Origin: an uncultured Lachnospiraceae bacterium
GTDB taxonomy: Bacteria; Bacillota; Clostridia; Lachnospirales; Lachnospiraceae
Length of the DNA: 64,000 nucleotides
Direction of reading: 5' to 3'
Assembly (NCBI GenBank): GCA_910585075.1
Contig: CAJUED010000018.1
Coordinates: forward strand, 1 to 64,000
The position numbers and the translations under genes were made by a program. The notes under the pieces were generated by a model. The model made no database searches and was not told where the DNA came from. It was given only the letters and a program-made list of their open reading frames with translations. Shown here piece after piece: positions 37,506-46,402 of this stretch. Within the stretch, counting starts at the first letter, position 1, and each line of letters begins with the position of its first letter.

Positions 37506-37683
37506 ATTGCCGCCTCCATTTTGTTTCCATTATAACAGAAGTACTCACCTTGTCAACAATCCTGATGCCGCTGTAATTACAGAGGACTTGACACTTTTTA
37601 TTTCGGGGGAGGGGTAAAAACTTTTAAAAACTTCGTATATTTTTCTTGAAGGAAATTTTGAACTGTGGTATACTAAGAGTTGT

Positions 37684-37754
37684 GCAGATGTAGTTCATCG
37701 GTAGAATATCAGCTTCCCAAGCTGAGGAGGCGGGTTCGATTCCCGTCATCTGCT
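37684..37754 (+). tRNA. tRNA-Gly (anticodon CCC)
   Basis: A complete 71-base cloverleaf: acceptor GCAGATG/CATCTGC, D arm GTTC/GAAT, anticodon stem TCAGC/GCTGA with loop TTCCCAA, and T arm GCGGG/CCCGT with TTCGATT. No CCA is encoded. A terminator follows at 37767. Confidence 0.95.
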
Positions 37755-37766
37755 TTGGTTAAAGTC

Positions 37767-37805
37767 GCGGAAATCTTGATTTTTACAGGGTTTCCGCTAT
37801 TTTTG
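37767..37805 (+). terminator. Terminator of the tRNA-Gly gene
   Basis: GCGGAAA (37767-37773) pairs with TTTCCGC (37791-37797), then TATTTTTG. Downstream, to 37982, is an AT-rich stretch with a short TGTCTA/TAGACA dyad but no gene. Confidence 0.75.
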
Positions 37806-37982
37806 TGTGTCTATTTTTTTGTAGACAGCTATAGACAGTACGTTTGTTCTACTACAGTGCTTTAGCATTTTTCTGATGCCGTCTGATGGAACGCCGTTGA
37901 CAATTGAATAGACTTTACACTTTGGCTATAGTATACTTACATTGTAGTAAGACAGGCCACAATATGGAAAGTAGGTGATTAT

Positions 37983-38174
37983 ATGCCAAACGGTCTTAAA
38001 ATTACAAAGGCAGCAATTGACGATTTTGAAGACATTCAGGAATATATGACACTTGCCAAAAAAGAGAATGCCATAGAAACCTATGAAAGATTAAAAAAGA
38101 AATATTTATCTTTAAAAGCAATTTTACAGGTTTCCGGCGTAAATCTCACGGATATTGACAGGATCAAAGAATAA
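37983..38174 (+). CDS. Small hypothetical protein next to the tRNA
   Basis: A 63-residue, strongly helical and lysine-rich protein (ITKAAIDDFEDIQEYM, then ETYERLKKKYLSLKAIL). I do not recognise a family. An AGGTG-like site precedes the ATG. Its length and charge suggest a small regulatory or structural protein. A hairpin at 38227-38262 ends the unit. A short accessory gene placed after a tRNA is compatible with past integration, though no integrase or repeat of the tRNA end is seen. Confidence 0.55.
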   Translation: MPNGLKITKAAIDDFEDIQEYMTLAKKENAIETYERLKKKYLSLKAILQVSGVNLTDIDRIKE

Positions 38175-38226
38175 ACGACAATTATAAAAGTAATCTCACA
38201 TAACCAAAATACAAAGTTTACAACAA

Positions 38227-38262
38227 ATGGATGCCTCCTCATTTTACTGTGGCGGCATCCAT
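38227..38262. terminator. Bidirectional hairpin between convergent genes
   Basis: ATGGATGCC (38227-38235) pairs with GGCATCCAT (38254-38262). It lies between the small hypothetical gene and the 3' end of the ABC-class ATPase gene. Confidence 0.6.
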
Positions 38263-38300
38263 AATATTATACGCCTATGCTATTATAGACAAATACTTTT

Positions 38301-40073
38301 CTAAAAACGCAATTTCCGATACCTGTTTATACACGCCAAAATCTCCTGGCGGCGCGGTCTTGCCAGTGAGGAAGACACGTCCCCTCTCTCAAACAGGCTC
38401 TCCAGCCCGTCTTTGTCAACCTGCTTCTCTAACAGCTCGCTGATTTGCTGCAGGCTCTTTCTTCCGTCCATCATTTTAAGTTCCGCAAATTTTAAAATCC
38501 ACGCAAGGGCGGCCGTCTGCTCCTGGTCTTTTAACTGTTCCAAGTACCGAAGCTCCACATTTTCCCGGGACAGCATAAGCTCGCTGGTTCCCATGGTTTT
38601 TATCTTAATACGGTCGTCTTTTTTTAGCCCCATATCAGGCTGTGGACACCTTTTGTCAAGATAGGCGGGAAATTTATCCTCGTCGCCGTTCATGGGAGGA
38701 TAGCCCTGAGCCGCCGCTTTGGCTTTCTCAGTGATATCATAGGGAACATACTCTTTCATTTGTATCACCGTGTCCGCCACATGGAAATAGGCCCCCGAAC
38801 TTCCGGCCACGATAATGGAGGATATGTCCAAATCCCTGTAAAGGCTGTTCACACGGCAGATAAAGGGGGTAATGGGCTCCTCACCCGCTGAAATCACCTC
38901 CTGCATCAGCTGGTCACGGATCATAAAGTTGGTGGCTGAGGTATCCTCATCAATCAAAAACAGCTTGCTGCCAGCCTCAATACCCTCCATTAAGTTTGCC
39001 GCCTGGGAGGTACTGCCGCTGGCATCTTCCGTGGAAAAATGGGTCGTATCCCTTTTGTTGGGTAGGTCTTTGATGAAAGGGGAAATATCCACATTGGCAA
39101 TGCTCCTGCCATCCTCGGCCCGAAGCTTTAAGGCAGTGTTATCGGTAATCACAAGCTCCCTGCCATCCCCTGCAATATGATTATACACGCCATTTTGGAG
39201 AGCCTGTAAAATAGTGGATTTCCCGTGATAACCGCCGCCTACAAACAGGGTCACTCCCTTGGGGATTCCCATCCCCGTCACCTTGCCTTTGTTGGGAAGT
39301 TCCAGGGTAACCTTAAGGGATTCCGGGGTTTTGAAGGCCACCGCTCCTTTCATGGGCTTTTCCGAGACGCCGCTTTCTCTTGGCAGGATGGCACCGTCCG
39401 CAACGAAAGCGCACAGAGAAAGCTCCGGAAGCTTTTCTCTGATATACTCCTGGTCTTCGCATAGGCAGATGGCCTGCTTTAGTTTATTCTGGTCAATTTT
39501 TGCATAATAAAGGCTTCCTCTGACGCATTCGGGTAAAATGTCAAAGAGCATCTTTTCCAGCTCTCTTGCATTGATGGTTCTGCCGTTTGCCGGAAATCCC
39601 GCTTCAAACCGCAGGGTAATATCCCCCCTGCCAGCCGTCCCTGCAGAGCTATTCTGACTCCCCCCGGCAGGGATACTGCGAACACTTCCTGCGCTGCTGC
39701 CAGTCTTTACCTTAACCGCCGTCCGCTCAAGCACCTGCTGTCCGCATCTTGAGACGGAAAGCAGTCCGCTTTTCCCTGAGCCCTTGGCCTGGAAGCTTCC
39801 GCCCATGATTTCCCGGCCAAAAAGTCTGGTCAGGTGATCCTGAAGCGTCACCCTCTTTGCATGGGTGTCATAAAAGGCCGCCGGAAAACCGGCTTTTTCC
39901 CCTTTCACCCACACAGACAGCCTTGAGGGAGCCGCAAAGGGGTCTCCCTGCACATGGTCAATAGAGAGCACATAATCTCTGAAATCATACTGCCCCCGCA
40001 GTTCCTTGTAGGCGGGGTAACCCCGATGGTCAATACTTTTCAATTTGTTTCTTAATTCTATGGATGATTGCAT
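38301..40073 (-). CDS. Predicted ABC-class ATPase (ABC_ATPase family)
   Basis: Soluble protein of about 590 residues in the family called predicted ATPase of the ABC class. The P-loop is GGGYHGKSTILQAL near residue 260, with FSTEDASGSTSQAAN as a signature-like segment and the Walker B KLFLIDEDTSATNFM. It has no membrane segments and is not a transporter ATPase; the role is unknown, although nucleic-acid association has been suggested for relatives. I start it at 40073, four bases after the argS stop, which indicates coupled translation with argS. Confidence 0.82.
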   Translation of the reverse strand: MQSSIELRNKLKSIDHRGYPAYKELRGQYDFRDYVLSIDHVQGDPFAAPSRLSVWVKGEKAGFPAAFYDTHAKRVTLQDHLTRLFGREIMGGSFQAKGSGKSGLLSVSRCGQQVLERTAVKVKTGSSAGSVRSIPAGGSQNSSAGTAGRGDITLRFEAGFPANGRTINARELEKMLFDILPECVRGSLYYAKIDQNKLKQAICLCEDQEYIREKLPELSLCAFVADGAILPRESGVSEKPMKGAVAFKTPESLKVTLELPNKGKVTGMGIPKGVTLFVGGGYHGKSTILQALQNGVYNHIAGDGRELVITDNTALKLRAEDGRSIANVDISPFIKDLPNKRDTTHFSTEDASGSTSQAANLMEGIEAGSKLFLIDEDTSATNFMIRDQLMQEVISAGEEPITPFICRVNSLYRDLDISSIIVAGSSGAYFHVADTVIQMKEYVPYDITEKAKAAAQGYPPMNGDEDKFPAYLDKRCPQPDMGLKKDDRIKIKTMGTSELMLSRENVELRYLEQLKDQEQTAALAWILKFAELKMMDGRKSLQQISELLEKQVDKDGLESLFERGDVSSSLARPRRQEILACINRYRKLRF

Positions 40074-40077
40074 AGTT

Positions 40078-41856
40078 TCACATTCTTTCCGGAGCAGCAA
40101 AGCCCAGCACATCAATACAGGTTTCCAGAATGTCTCTTGTCAGCACAAGAAGGGCAACCCAGCCGGACTTCTTCTCCTCATTTTCCTCTGTGACAATTTT
40201 CGTTTCATGGTAAAAACGGTTAAAGGCATTGGCAAGACCGTAAATATAAGCGCAGAGCTTATGCGGCGCCGTCTCCTTATAGGCAGTCTCCATTGCCGCC
40301 TGAAATCCCGCAAGCTCCAGCATAAGGGCTTTTTCCCCTTCGCTTCCGGCACTGCGTACCGCCGCTTTTTCCTGAAAAGCATTCTCTTTGCCGCCTTGCT
40401 CCTTTATCTTATTCAAAATAGATTTGATTCTGACAATGGTATACAAAATATAAGGGCCCGTGTCCCCCTCAAAGGATGTAAACTTATCGATATCGAAAAT
40501 ATAATCCTTTGATGCCTGATTGGACAAATCCCCGTATTTGATTGCAGACAGAGCAACCACCTTTGCCGTCTCCCTGGCTTCTTCCTCGTCCACCTGACGG
40601 TTATCCGTAATCTTGCGATACATTTCGTCATTGATTTCCCGAATCAGGTTTTCAAGACGCATGACACCGCCCTCTCTGGTTTTAAAAGGCTTTCCGTCCT
40701 TTCCGTTCATGGTGCCGAAGCCAATGTGCAAAAGCTCCGTGTCCTCGTCCACCAGCTTTGTCTTCTTTGCACAGCGGAAAACCTGTTCAAAGTAAAGCTC
40801 CTGACGCTTGTCCGTCAGGTAAATCAGCCGGTTTGGATGATGGGTCTTCATCCGATCCATGATGGTTGCCAAATCTGTCGTATTATAAAGGGCGGCTCCG
40901 TCCGATTTTAAAATCATGCAGGGGGGGATTTCCTTGGTGTCCGTTTCTTCCTTCACATCCACCACAAGGGCACCGTCACTGATATAGGCATACCCTTCCT
41001 TTTTCAGATAATCCACCATGCCCGGTATCAGGTCGTGGACGTCCGATTCCCCTTTCCATAGGTCAAATGAGACGTTCAGGTTTTCATAATTTTTCTTTAA
41101 GTCAGTCACGGACACCTTCATAATCTGATCCCACAATGCCCGATAACCCCTGACGCCGCTCTGGAGCTTAAAGGTGGCATCCATGGCCCGCTCCTTGTAG
41201 GCCGCATCCTCCTTGGATTTGGCGCTGGCCGTAGGATAAATTTCCTCCAGCTCCGAAATGGTAAAAGGCGCATCTTCCGGGTATTCCCCTTCATAATTCT
41301 CGTCAAAGTACACCAGTTCAGGCTGTCTTTCCTTCAGTTCCGTAATAATCAGCCCCATCTGCAGGCCCCAGTCTCCCAGATGGATATCACCCAGCACCTG
41401 ATGGCCGGCATATCTTGCAATCCGCTTGATGCTCTCCCCGATAACGGCTGAGCGCAGATGCCCCACATGAAGGGGCTTTGCCACATTGGGGCCGCCGTAA
41501 TCCACAATAATATGATCCGGTTTTTCCGGCACAGGGAAACCAAATTTAGGCTCCGCGCGCATTTCGTTCAGATAATCCGCCGTAAAATCTTCTCTCACCT
41601 TCAAATTTAAAAAACCCGGTGCGACTGCATCTACGGTAAGAAACACCTTACTTTCCCCGCACTTTTCCGCCACATCTTTTGCAATCATAATGGGCGCCTT
41701 TTTATAAAGTTTGGCGCCTGCCATGGCACCGTTACACTGATATTCGCATAAATCCGGGCGATTGGATAAGCTAACCTTTCCAAGGTTTCTGTCATATCCT
41801 GCCGCCTCAAAGGCATTCATCATTTCTTCTGATATTAAATCCAGAAATTTTTTCAT
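40078..41856 (-). CDS. argS: Arginyl-tRNA synthetase
   Basis: Class I aminoacyl-tRNA synthetase charging tRNA-Arg, 592 residues. The N-terminal Add1 domain is followed by the HIGH-type signature PLHVGHLRSA near residue 130 and the DWGLQMG segment; the KMSKS region is degenerate (GKPFKTREGGVM), which is usual for ArgRS. The C-terminal DALR anticodon-binding domain ends LVLTRDILETCIDVLGFAAPERM. No T-box leader is visible upstream, where only about 60 bases separate it from queH. The downstream ABC-class ATPase is coupled. Confidence 0.95.
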   Translation of the reverse strand: MKKFLDLISEEMMNAFEAAGYDRNLGKVSLSNRPDLCEYQCNGAMAGAKLYKKAPIMIAKDVAEKCGESKVFLTVDAVAPGFLNLKVREDFTADYLNEMRAEPKFGFPVPEKPDHIIVDYGGPNVAKPLHVGHLRSAVIGESIKRIARYAGHQVLGDIHLGDWGLQMGLIITELKERQPELVYFDENYEGEYPEDAPFTISELEEIYPTASAKSKEDAAYKERAMDATFKLQSGVRGYRALWDQIMKVSVTDLKKNYENLNVSFDLWKGESDVHDLIPGMVDYLKKEGYAYISDGALVVDVKEETDTKEIPPCMILKSDGAALYNTTDLATIMDRMKTHHPNRLIYLTDKRQELYFEQVFRCAKKTKLVDEDTELLHIGFGTMNGKDGKPFKTREGGVMRLENLIREINDEMYRKITDNRQVDEEEARETAKVVALSAIKYGDLSNQASKDYIFDIDKFTSFEGDTGPYILYTIVRIKSILNKIKEQGGKENAFQEKAAVRSAGSEGEKALMLELAGFQAAMETAYKETAPHKLCAYIYGLANAFNRFYHETKIVTEENEEKKSGWVALLVLTRDILETCIDVLGFAAPERM

Positions 41857-41917
41857 CCGCAGTTTCCTCCACTTCTATAGTAAGCTTCAACCATCCTATC
41901 ATTTCAGCGATATTTTA

Positions 41918-42574
41918 TCAAGTATTACTGTATCTGTCTCTTCTGGAAAAAACACATCCACAATAATCCTGCCTGTACAAATCATATTCCTTCGACAACT
42001 CCACGGAGCGCTTGTAACCGTTCTTCTTTTTAAAGTCGGAGGGCAAAAAAGGCACACCGTACTCATCGGCCAGCCTTTCTCCAATTTCATTGATTTTTCC
42101 TGCATTTTTAAGGGGGCTTATGGTAAGAGTTGTGGTAAAGTAATCCGCCCCGGCACTTTTCGCCTGCCTGGCTGTCTCCCGCAGCCGCAGCTCGTAACAC
42201 ACAAAGCATCTCTTGCCGCCTTCCTTACACTGTTCCAGACCCTTTACGGCTTCAAAAAACAGCCCCCTGGGATAATCCCCCTCCACCACCCGGATGGGAT
42301 AACCCGAAGCCTCACCATTTAAGAGCTGACCGTTAAACGCCTCAATCAGCCGCTTCTGCTCCGCCATTCTCTTAAAATATTCTTCTTCCTCGGTGATATT
42401 TGGATTATAATAAAACACCGTAATCTGAAAAAAGCCCCGAAGGTACTCAAGCACATAGCTGCTGCAGGGCGCGCAGCAGCTATGAAGAAACAGCTTTTTT
42501 CCTTTATTTTCAGTATTGTTTCGTATCTTATCCAACTCAAGCGAATAATTCCTGACCTGATTCCCTGTACCCAT
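41918..42574 (-). CDS. queH: Epoxyqueuosine reductase QueH
   Basis: Fe-S enzyme that reduces epoxyqueuosine in tRNA to queuosine, the non-homologous alternative to QueG. The protein has about 218 residues. Conserved cysteines are visible: SCCAPCS near residues 32-38, CFVCYELRLR in the middle and YCGCVFS near the end, as well as the VFYYNPNI segment. The start at 42574 is favoured by AGGAGCGG upstream; longer in-frame starts have no ribosome site. It precedes argS in the same direction. Confidence 0.9.
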   Translation of the reverse strand: MGTGNQVRNYSLELDKIRNNTENKGKKLFLHSCCAPCSSYVLEYLRGFFQITVFYYNPNITEEEEYFKRMAEQKRLIEAFNGQLLNGEASGYPIRVVEGDYPRGLFFEAVKGLEQCKEGGKRCFVCYELRLRETARQAKSAGADYFTTTLTISPLKNAGKINEIGERLADEYGVPFLPSDFKKKNGYKRSVELSKEYDLYRQDYCGCVFSRRDRYSNT

Positions 42575-42724
42575 AAACCTACCGCTCCTTCTTACTTTCA
42601 TACTACGTAAAATTCCTTTTAAAGTCAACCATTTCGAGTCTAAAAACTAAGAAGATGCGTGTAACTATTGTTACTTTTCATGTATTGGTCAGCTGTCCGC
42701 ATTGTGTGGATAAATATTGGAGTG

Positions 42725-44017
42725 TTACTTTTTCAAAGGGCTTTCTCGATAAATAATATCGTCCCTTCCCGGCCCGTTGGAAACCATGGTAACGGGATAG
42801 CCAATTTGTTCCTCTATAAATTCCACATAATTCCTACAGTTTTCCGGCAAATCTTCATACTTTTTGATGCCGCGGATATCACATTTCCATCCGGGAAGTT
42901 TCTTTAGCACCGGCTTTGCCTTCTCCAGCTTGCAGGTGACGGGAAAATCCGTCGTCACTTCACCGTCAATTTCATAGCCCACGCACACCGGAATCTCATC
43001 CAGGTACCCCAGCACATCCAAAACGGTAAAGGCCACGTCCGTAGCGCCCTGCAGTCTGCATCCATATTTAGAGGCCACACAGTCAAACCAGCCCATCCGT
43101 CTGGGACGCCCGGTGGTTGCGCCAAACTCCCCGCCGTCACCGCCACGGCGGCGCAGCTCATCCGCTTCCTCTCCGAATATCTCCGACACAAAAGCCCCTG
43201 CCCCCACTGCGGAAGAATATGCCTTGCACACGGTGATGATTTCCTTAATCTCATAAGGCGGGATTCCTGCACCGATTGCACCGTAGGCGGCCAGAGTGGA
43301 TGAAGATGTTACCATAGGATAAATACCATGATCCGGGTCCTTTAAGGTGCCAAGCTGACCCTCCAGCAAAATGGTTTTGCCCTCCTTCATTGCCCTGTCA
43401 AGGTATGCGGATACATCACACACATAAGGCTCTATCATTCTTTTATATTCATGAAGCGTCTCCAAAAGTTCCGCCGGGTCTATCAGCGGCTTGTGGTACA
43501 TATGCTCTAACATCACATTTTTCTGCTCGCAGATTCTCTCCACTTTTTCCTTCAACAGCTCCTCATCAAAAAGCTCGCTGACCTGGAAGCCAATCTTTGC
43601 ATATTTATCCGAATAAAAAGGCGCAATCCCGGATTTCGTGGAGCCAAAGGATTTGCCCCCAAGCCTTTCCTCCTCATAGGTGTCCAGCAGGATGTGATAA
43701 GGCATCACCATCTGGGCTCTGTCGGATACCAATATTTTGGGCATTGGCACATTTCTGTCCGTAATAGATTTTATTTCGTTAAAAAGCAAAGGGATATTAA
43801 GCGCCACACCGTTTCCGATGATGCTGGTAGTATGACTGTAGAAAACCCCTGAGGGCAGTGTGTGCAGTGCAAACTTGCCATAATTGTTAACTATAGTATG
43901 TCCTGCGTTGGCTCCCCCCTGAAAACGGATAATAATGTCCGCCTGCTGGGCCAGCATATCCGTTATTTTTCCTTTTCCCTCGTCGCCCCAATTGGCGCCC
44001 ACTACTGCTTTAACCAT
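42725..44017 (-). CDS. purA: Adenylosuccinate synthetase
   Basis: GTP-dependent ligase forming adenylosuccinate from IMP and aspartate, 430 residues. It starts with VVGANWGDEGKGKITD (GTP P-loop region), followed by GGANAGHTIVNN, the GTTGRPRRMGW IMP/aspartate loop region and the terminal GPGRDD segment. The start at 44017 has GAGGG upstream. The leader is unusual: a pseudoknot-capable repeat (44024-44117) abuts the ribosome site, preceded by a terminator-like hairpin (44163-44193). Confidence 0.95.
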   Translation of the reverse strand: MVKAVVGANWGDEGKGKITDMLAQQADIIIRFQGGANAGHTIVNNYGKFALHTLPSGVFYSHTTSIIGNGVALNIPLLFNEIKSITDRNVPMPKILVSDRAQMVMPYHILLDTYEEERLGGKSFGSTKSGIAPFYSDKYAKIGFQVSELFDEELLKEKVERICEQKNVMLEHMYHKPLIDPAELLETLHEYKRMIEPYVCDVSAYLDRAMKEGKTILLEGQLGTLKDPDHGIYPMVTSSSTLAAYGAIGAGIPPYEIKEIITVCKAYSSAVGAGAFVSEIFGEEADELRRRGGDGGEFGATTGRPRRMGWFDCVASKYGCRLQGATDVAFTVLDVLGYLDEIPVCVGYEIDGEVTTDFPVTCKLEKAKPVLKKLPGWKCDIRGIKKYEDLPENCRNYVEFIEEQIGYPVTMVSNGPGRDDIIYRESPLKK

Positions 44018-44023
44018 TTTTCC

Positions 44024-44117
44024 CTCATTTCTGCGCTGCTTTTGCATTTTTGCAAGTTTGTGGATGCAGCGCAGACACAAACTTGTGGAGTGAAAGATTT
44101 GAAAAATCTTTCACTCC
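44024..44117 (-). repeat. Pseudoknot-capable leader repeat, copy A (purA)
   Basis: In minus-strand RNA a GAGTGAAAGATTT hairpin (44116-44088) is followed by stem 1, CAAGTTTGTG (44085-44076) with CACAAACTTG (44062-44053). The loop of stem 1 contains CTGCGCTGC (44074-44066), which is perfectly complementary to GCAGCGCAG (44039-44031) immediately before the purA ribosome site. The pairings interleave, so this is an H-type pseudoknot. Copy B lies at 45459 and diverged copy C at 56622. Confidence 0.65.
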
Positions 44118-44162
44118 TATCCTCCATTCCGAAGCGCTTTACACCGGCATTTTTATTGCAAT

Positions 44163-44193
44163 ATAAAAGCAGGCTGTAAAAACCTGCTTTTAT
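44163..44193 (-). terminator. Hairpin terminator between the aldo/keto reductase and purA
   Basis: Perfect 11-bp arms ATAAAAGCAGG and complement with a nine-base loop; U-rich 3' arm on the minus strand. A second hairpin (44204-44219 with 44228-44242) lies just before it and overlaps a possible purA -10 (TATAAT). It may end the reductase transcript or attenuate purA. Confidence 0.6.
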
Positions 44194-44280
44194 CATCGGC
44201 TTTTTACTTTATGATTATACTCCGGCCATAATCATAAGTAAAATCAATATTTTTTATATAAATTATAATTTATGCTTATA

Positions 44281-45432
44281 TTAGTATCCGAACACCTCCA
44301 CCGCCTTCTTCATTTTCTCAATAATCTCCACCCCAAAAGGACAGTTCCGCTCACACCGGCCGCAGGCCACACACTCCGACGCATGATGGGAAAGCAGTTT
44401 ATAATGGTCTGCCACCGTCTCAGGCACCTCGCCCTGAGCCAGACACAAGTTCAGATACTTATTGATATCCGCCACATTGATCCCCACACTGCAGGGAGCG
44501 CAATGTCCGCAGTACATACAGTTTCCGTGGAACTGAAATTTATCCATCCGGGACAGCACAAGGGAATAGTCCCGTTCCTCTCCGGAAGCATCATAGTAGG
44601 AAGCCACCTTCTCGATTTCGCTGATGCTGTGGCACCCGGCCATGATGGACACAACCCCCGGTCTTCTCAGACAGTATTCTATGCACTGATATTCATTGAA
44701 AGCCACGCCAAAGGGGGAAAGCTTTTCGTTTAACATATCTCCGCCCCCAAAGACTTTCATCACGTCAATGGCAACCCCTTCCCGCTCACACAGCTCGTAC
44801 AGAGCCTTCCTGTCCGGGTCCATTCCGATAAAACCATTCTGATAGCTTTCATGCTCGAACAAAACGTTGCAGTCCTCGTTTGCAGGCTGCATATCATAGG
44901 CCGCATTCACAGAAAACATCAGCACATCTACAAGCCCGGTTTCAACAGCCTTACGGGCAATCACAGGATTGTGGGAGCTAAGGCCAATGGCATGGATTTT
45001 CCCCTGTGCCTTTAATTCTTTGCAATACGCAATAATCGGTCCCTGAAAAACCTCCTCAAAGTCCTTTTCCGCATCTACGTAATGAATCATACCGATATCC
45101 AGATAATCCGTGCCAAGCCTTTGCAGCTGATCCTCAAAAGCGGCCCTGGACTTTTCCACATCTCTTGTCCTTAAATACTCGCCGTTTTCCCACACGGAGC
45201 AGATATGTCCCTGGAGCACAAGCTTATCCCTTCTGCCCTTCATGGCTGCGCCTAAATTATCTCTGAACACCGGGTTAGGCGTATACATATCAATAAAATT
45301 GATTCCAAGGGCAAGGGCCCTGTCCAACATTTCCTTAAATTCCTCCGGCGTCTTATCAATAAATCCCTCGCACCCCAGAGCGATTTCGCTTACCTTTAAA
45401 TTGTTGCATCTTTTTAATTCTCTGTACTCCAT
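44281..45432 (-). CDS. Aldo/keto reductase with C-terminal 4Fe-4S domain (lar-linked)
   Basis: A 383-residue AKR/Fe-S fusion. The barrel has NLKVSEIALGCEG, INFIDMYTPNP (the usual catalytic Tyr region) and IHAIGLSSHNP; the C-terminus carries CMYCGHCAPCSVG and CVACGRCERNCPFG. Its first cluster has fewer cysteines than that of the homolog at 27960. It follows larE closely and reads in the same direction, so it may work with the product of a nickel-pincer enzyme, but that enzyme is not in the window. Substrate unknown. Confidence 0.85.
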   Translation of the reverse strand: MEYRELKRCNNLKVSEIALGCEGFIDKTPEEFKEMLDRALALGINFIDMYTPNPVFRDNLGAAMKGRRDKLVLQGHICSVWENGEYLRTRDVEKSRAAFEDQLQRLGTDYLDIGMIHYVDAEKDFEEVFQGPIIAYCKELKAQGKIHAIGLSSHNPVIARKAVETGLVDVLMFSVNAAYDMQPANEDCNVLFEHESYQNGFIGMDPDRKALYELCEREGVAIDVMKVFGGGDMLNEKLSPFGVAFNEYQCIEYCLRRPGVVSIMAGCHSISEIEKVASYYDASGEERDYSLVLSRMDKFQFHGNCMYCGHCAPCSVGINVADINKYLNLCLAQGEVPETVADHYKLLSHHASECVACGRCERNCPFGVEIIEKMKKAVEVFGY

Positions 45433-45458
45433 AAGAACCTTCTCCTTTCATTTTTTAC

Positions 45459-45553
45459 CCTATTTCTGCGCTGCTTTTGCAGTTTTGCAAATTTGTGGAT
45501 GCGGCGCAGACACAAACTTGTGGAGTGAAAGATTTGAAAAATCTTTCACTCTT
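45459..45553 (-). repeat. Pseudoknot-capable leader repeat, copy B
   Basis: Nearly identical to copy A over some 90 bases. Minus-strand stem 1 pairs CAAGTTTGTG with CACAAATTTG (one G-U), and the loop segment CTGCGCCGC faces GCAGCGCAG (45474-45466) with one mismatch. It overlaps the larE stop codon at its 5' end and lies about 30 bases before the start of the aldo/keto reductase. Confidence 0.6.
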
Positions 45554-46388
45554 GTTCCTTATAAAATAATTGTACGTCCATACTTCCTGACCGAAACCCC
45601 TCCAAATCCAGCGTAATATAGACATATCCCAGCTCTTTCAAATATCCCGTTATTTCTTTTCTATGCTCTGTCAAAATCCCAAAAGCATCCTCATCCGCTT
45701 CTATCCTGGCTATGTCGCCGTGAACCCTCAGTCTCACATTATGTAAACCAAGGCCTTTCAGATAACCTTCCCCTTTTTCCACCTGGGCAAGCTTCTCATA
45801 ATCCAGCCTTGTCCCGTAAGGAAATCTTGTAGCCAGGCATGGTGTGGATGGTTTTGACGCTGTCTTCAATCCGTACCTGGCCGCCAGTGCCCTTACTTCC
45901 TCCTTACAAAGTCCCGCATCAGCAAGAGGACTTATAATTCCCAGCTCTTTAAGGGCCTTGATTCCCGGACGGTATACATGCAGGTCGTCCTCATTCGTCC
46001 CTTCCAAAATTGTATGGACGGAAAGCTCCGCCGCCTTTTCTTTTATCCTGAGAAAAATCTGCTTTTTGCAAAGATAGCAGCGGCTTGCCGGGTTGTCCAT
46101 GATTCCCGCTTCCTCCAGCTCGTCCACATTTAAAATAATGTGCGTTGCCCCCATATCCCTGCAAATTCTTTTTGCTTCTTCCGTCTCCTTCACCGGGTGC
46201 AGCCTGGTATGTACGGTTACTGCGTATACCCGTTTTCCTGTTTTTTCAGCTGCGTCACAGGCTATTTTCAGCAAAAGAGCGCTGTCCACACCTCCGGAAA
46301 AGGCAACTGCCATATCCTCCCCTGCATATTGCTCCATGGCCTGCAGGAGCCCTTCCTTCTTTATCCCATATGTATTTTCAGCGTCCAT
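45546..46388 (-). CDS. larE: ATP-dependent sulfur transferase LarE (three-cysteine type)
   Basis: PP-loop enzyme that builds the two thiocarboxylates of the nickel-pincer nucleotide cofactor. The P-loop is SGGVDS at 31-36, and the adenylation and metal region includes EGTNEDDL. Cysteines at about 104 and 107 (RCYLCK) and 184 (TPCLATR) give the three-cysteine set reported to bind a 4Fe-4S cluster in catalytic LarE proteins, in contrast to the single sacrificial cysteine of Lactobacillus LarE (family knowledge). Length 280 is typical. It follows larB and larC on the same strand, with an SdpI-like gene between. Confidence 0.9.
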   Translation of the reverse strand: MDAENTYGIKKEGLLQAMEQYAGEDMAVAFSGGVDSALLLKIACDAAEKTGKRVYAVTVHTRLHPVKETEEAKRICRDMGATHIILNVDELEEAGIMDNPASRCYLCKKQIFLRIKEKAAELSVHTILEGTNEDDLHVYRPGIKALKELGIISPLADAGLCKEEVRALAARYGLKTASKPSTPCLATRFPYGTRLDYEKLAQVEKGEGYLKGLGLHNVRLRVHGDIARIEADEDAFGILTEHRKEITGYLKELGYVYITLDLEGFRSGSMDVQLFYKEQE

Positions 46389-46402
46389 TTTTTTCCTCCA
46401 TT

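Noticed and set aside
41857..41917. T-box or other amino-acid leader before argS
   Set aside because: Only about 60 bases separate queH and argS; no specifier stem or T-box sequence is present. The ilvE leader is likewise too short.
44002..44196. A leader frame through pseudoknot copy A (MEDRSER..., then KSSAEMRE)
   Set aside because: Resembles the frame in copy C, but the likeness follows from nucleotide similarity of the repeat, and the frame differs from purA. Not called as a gene.
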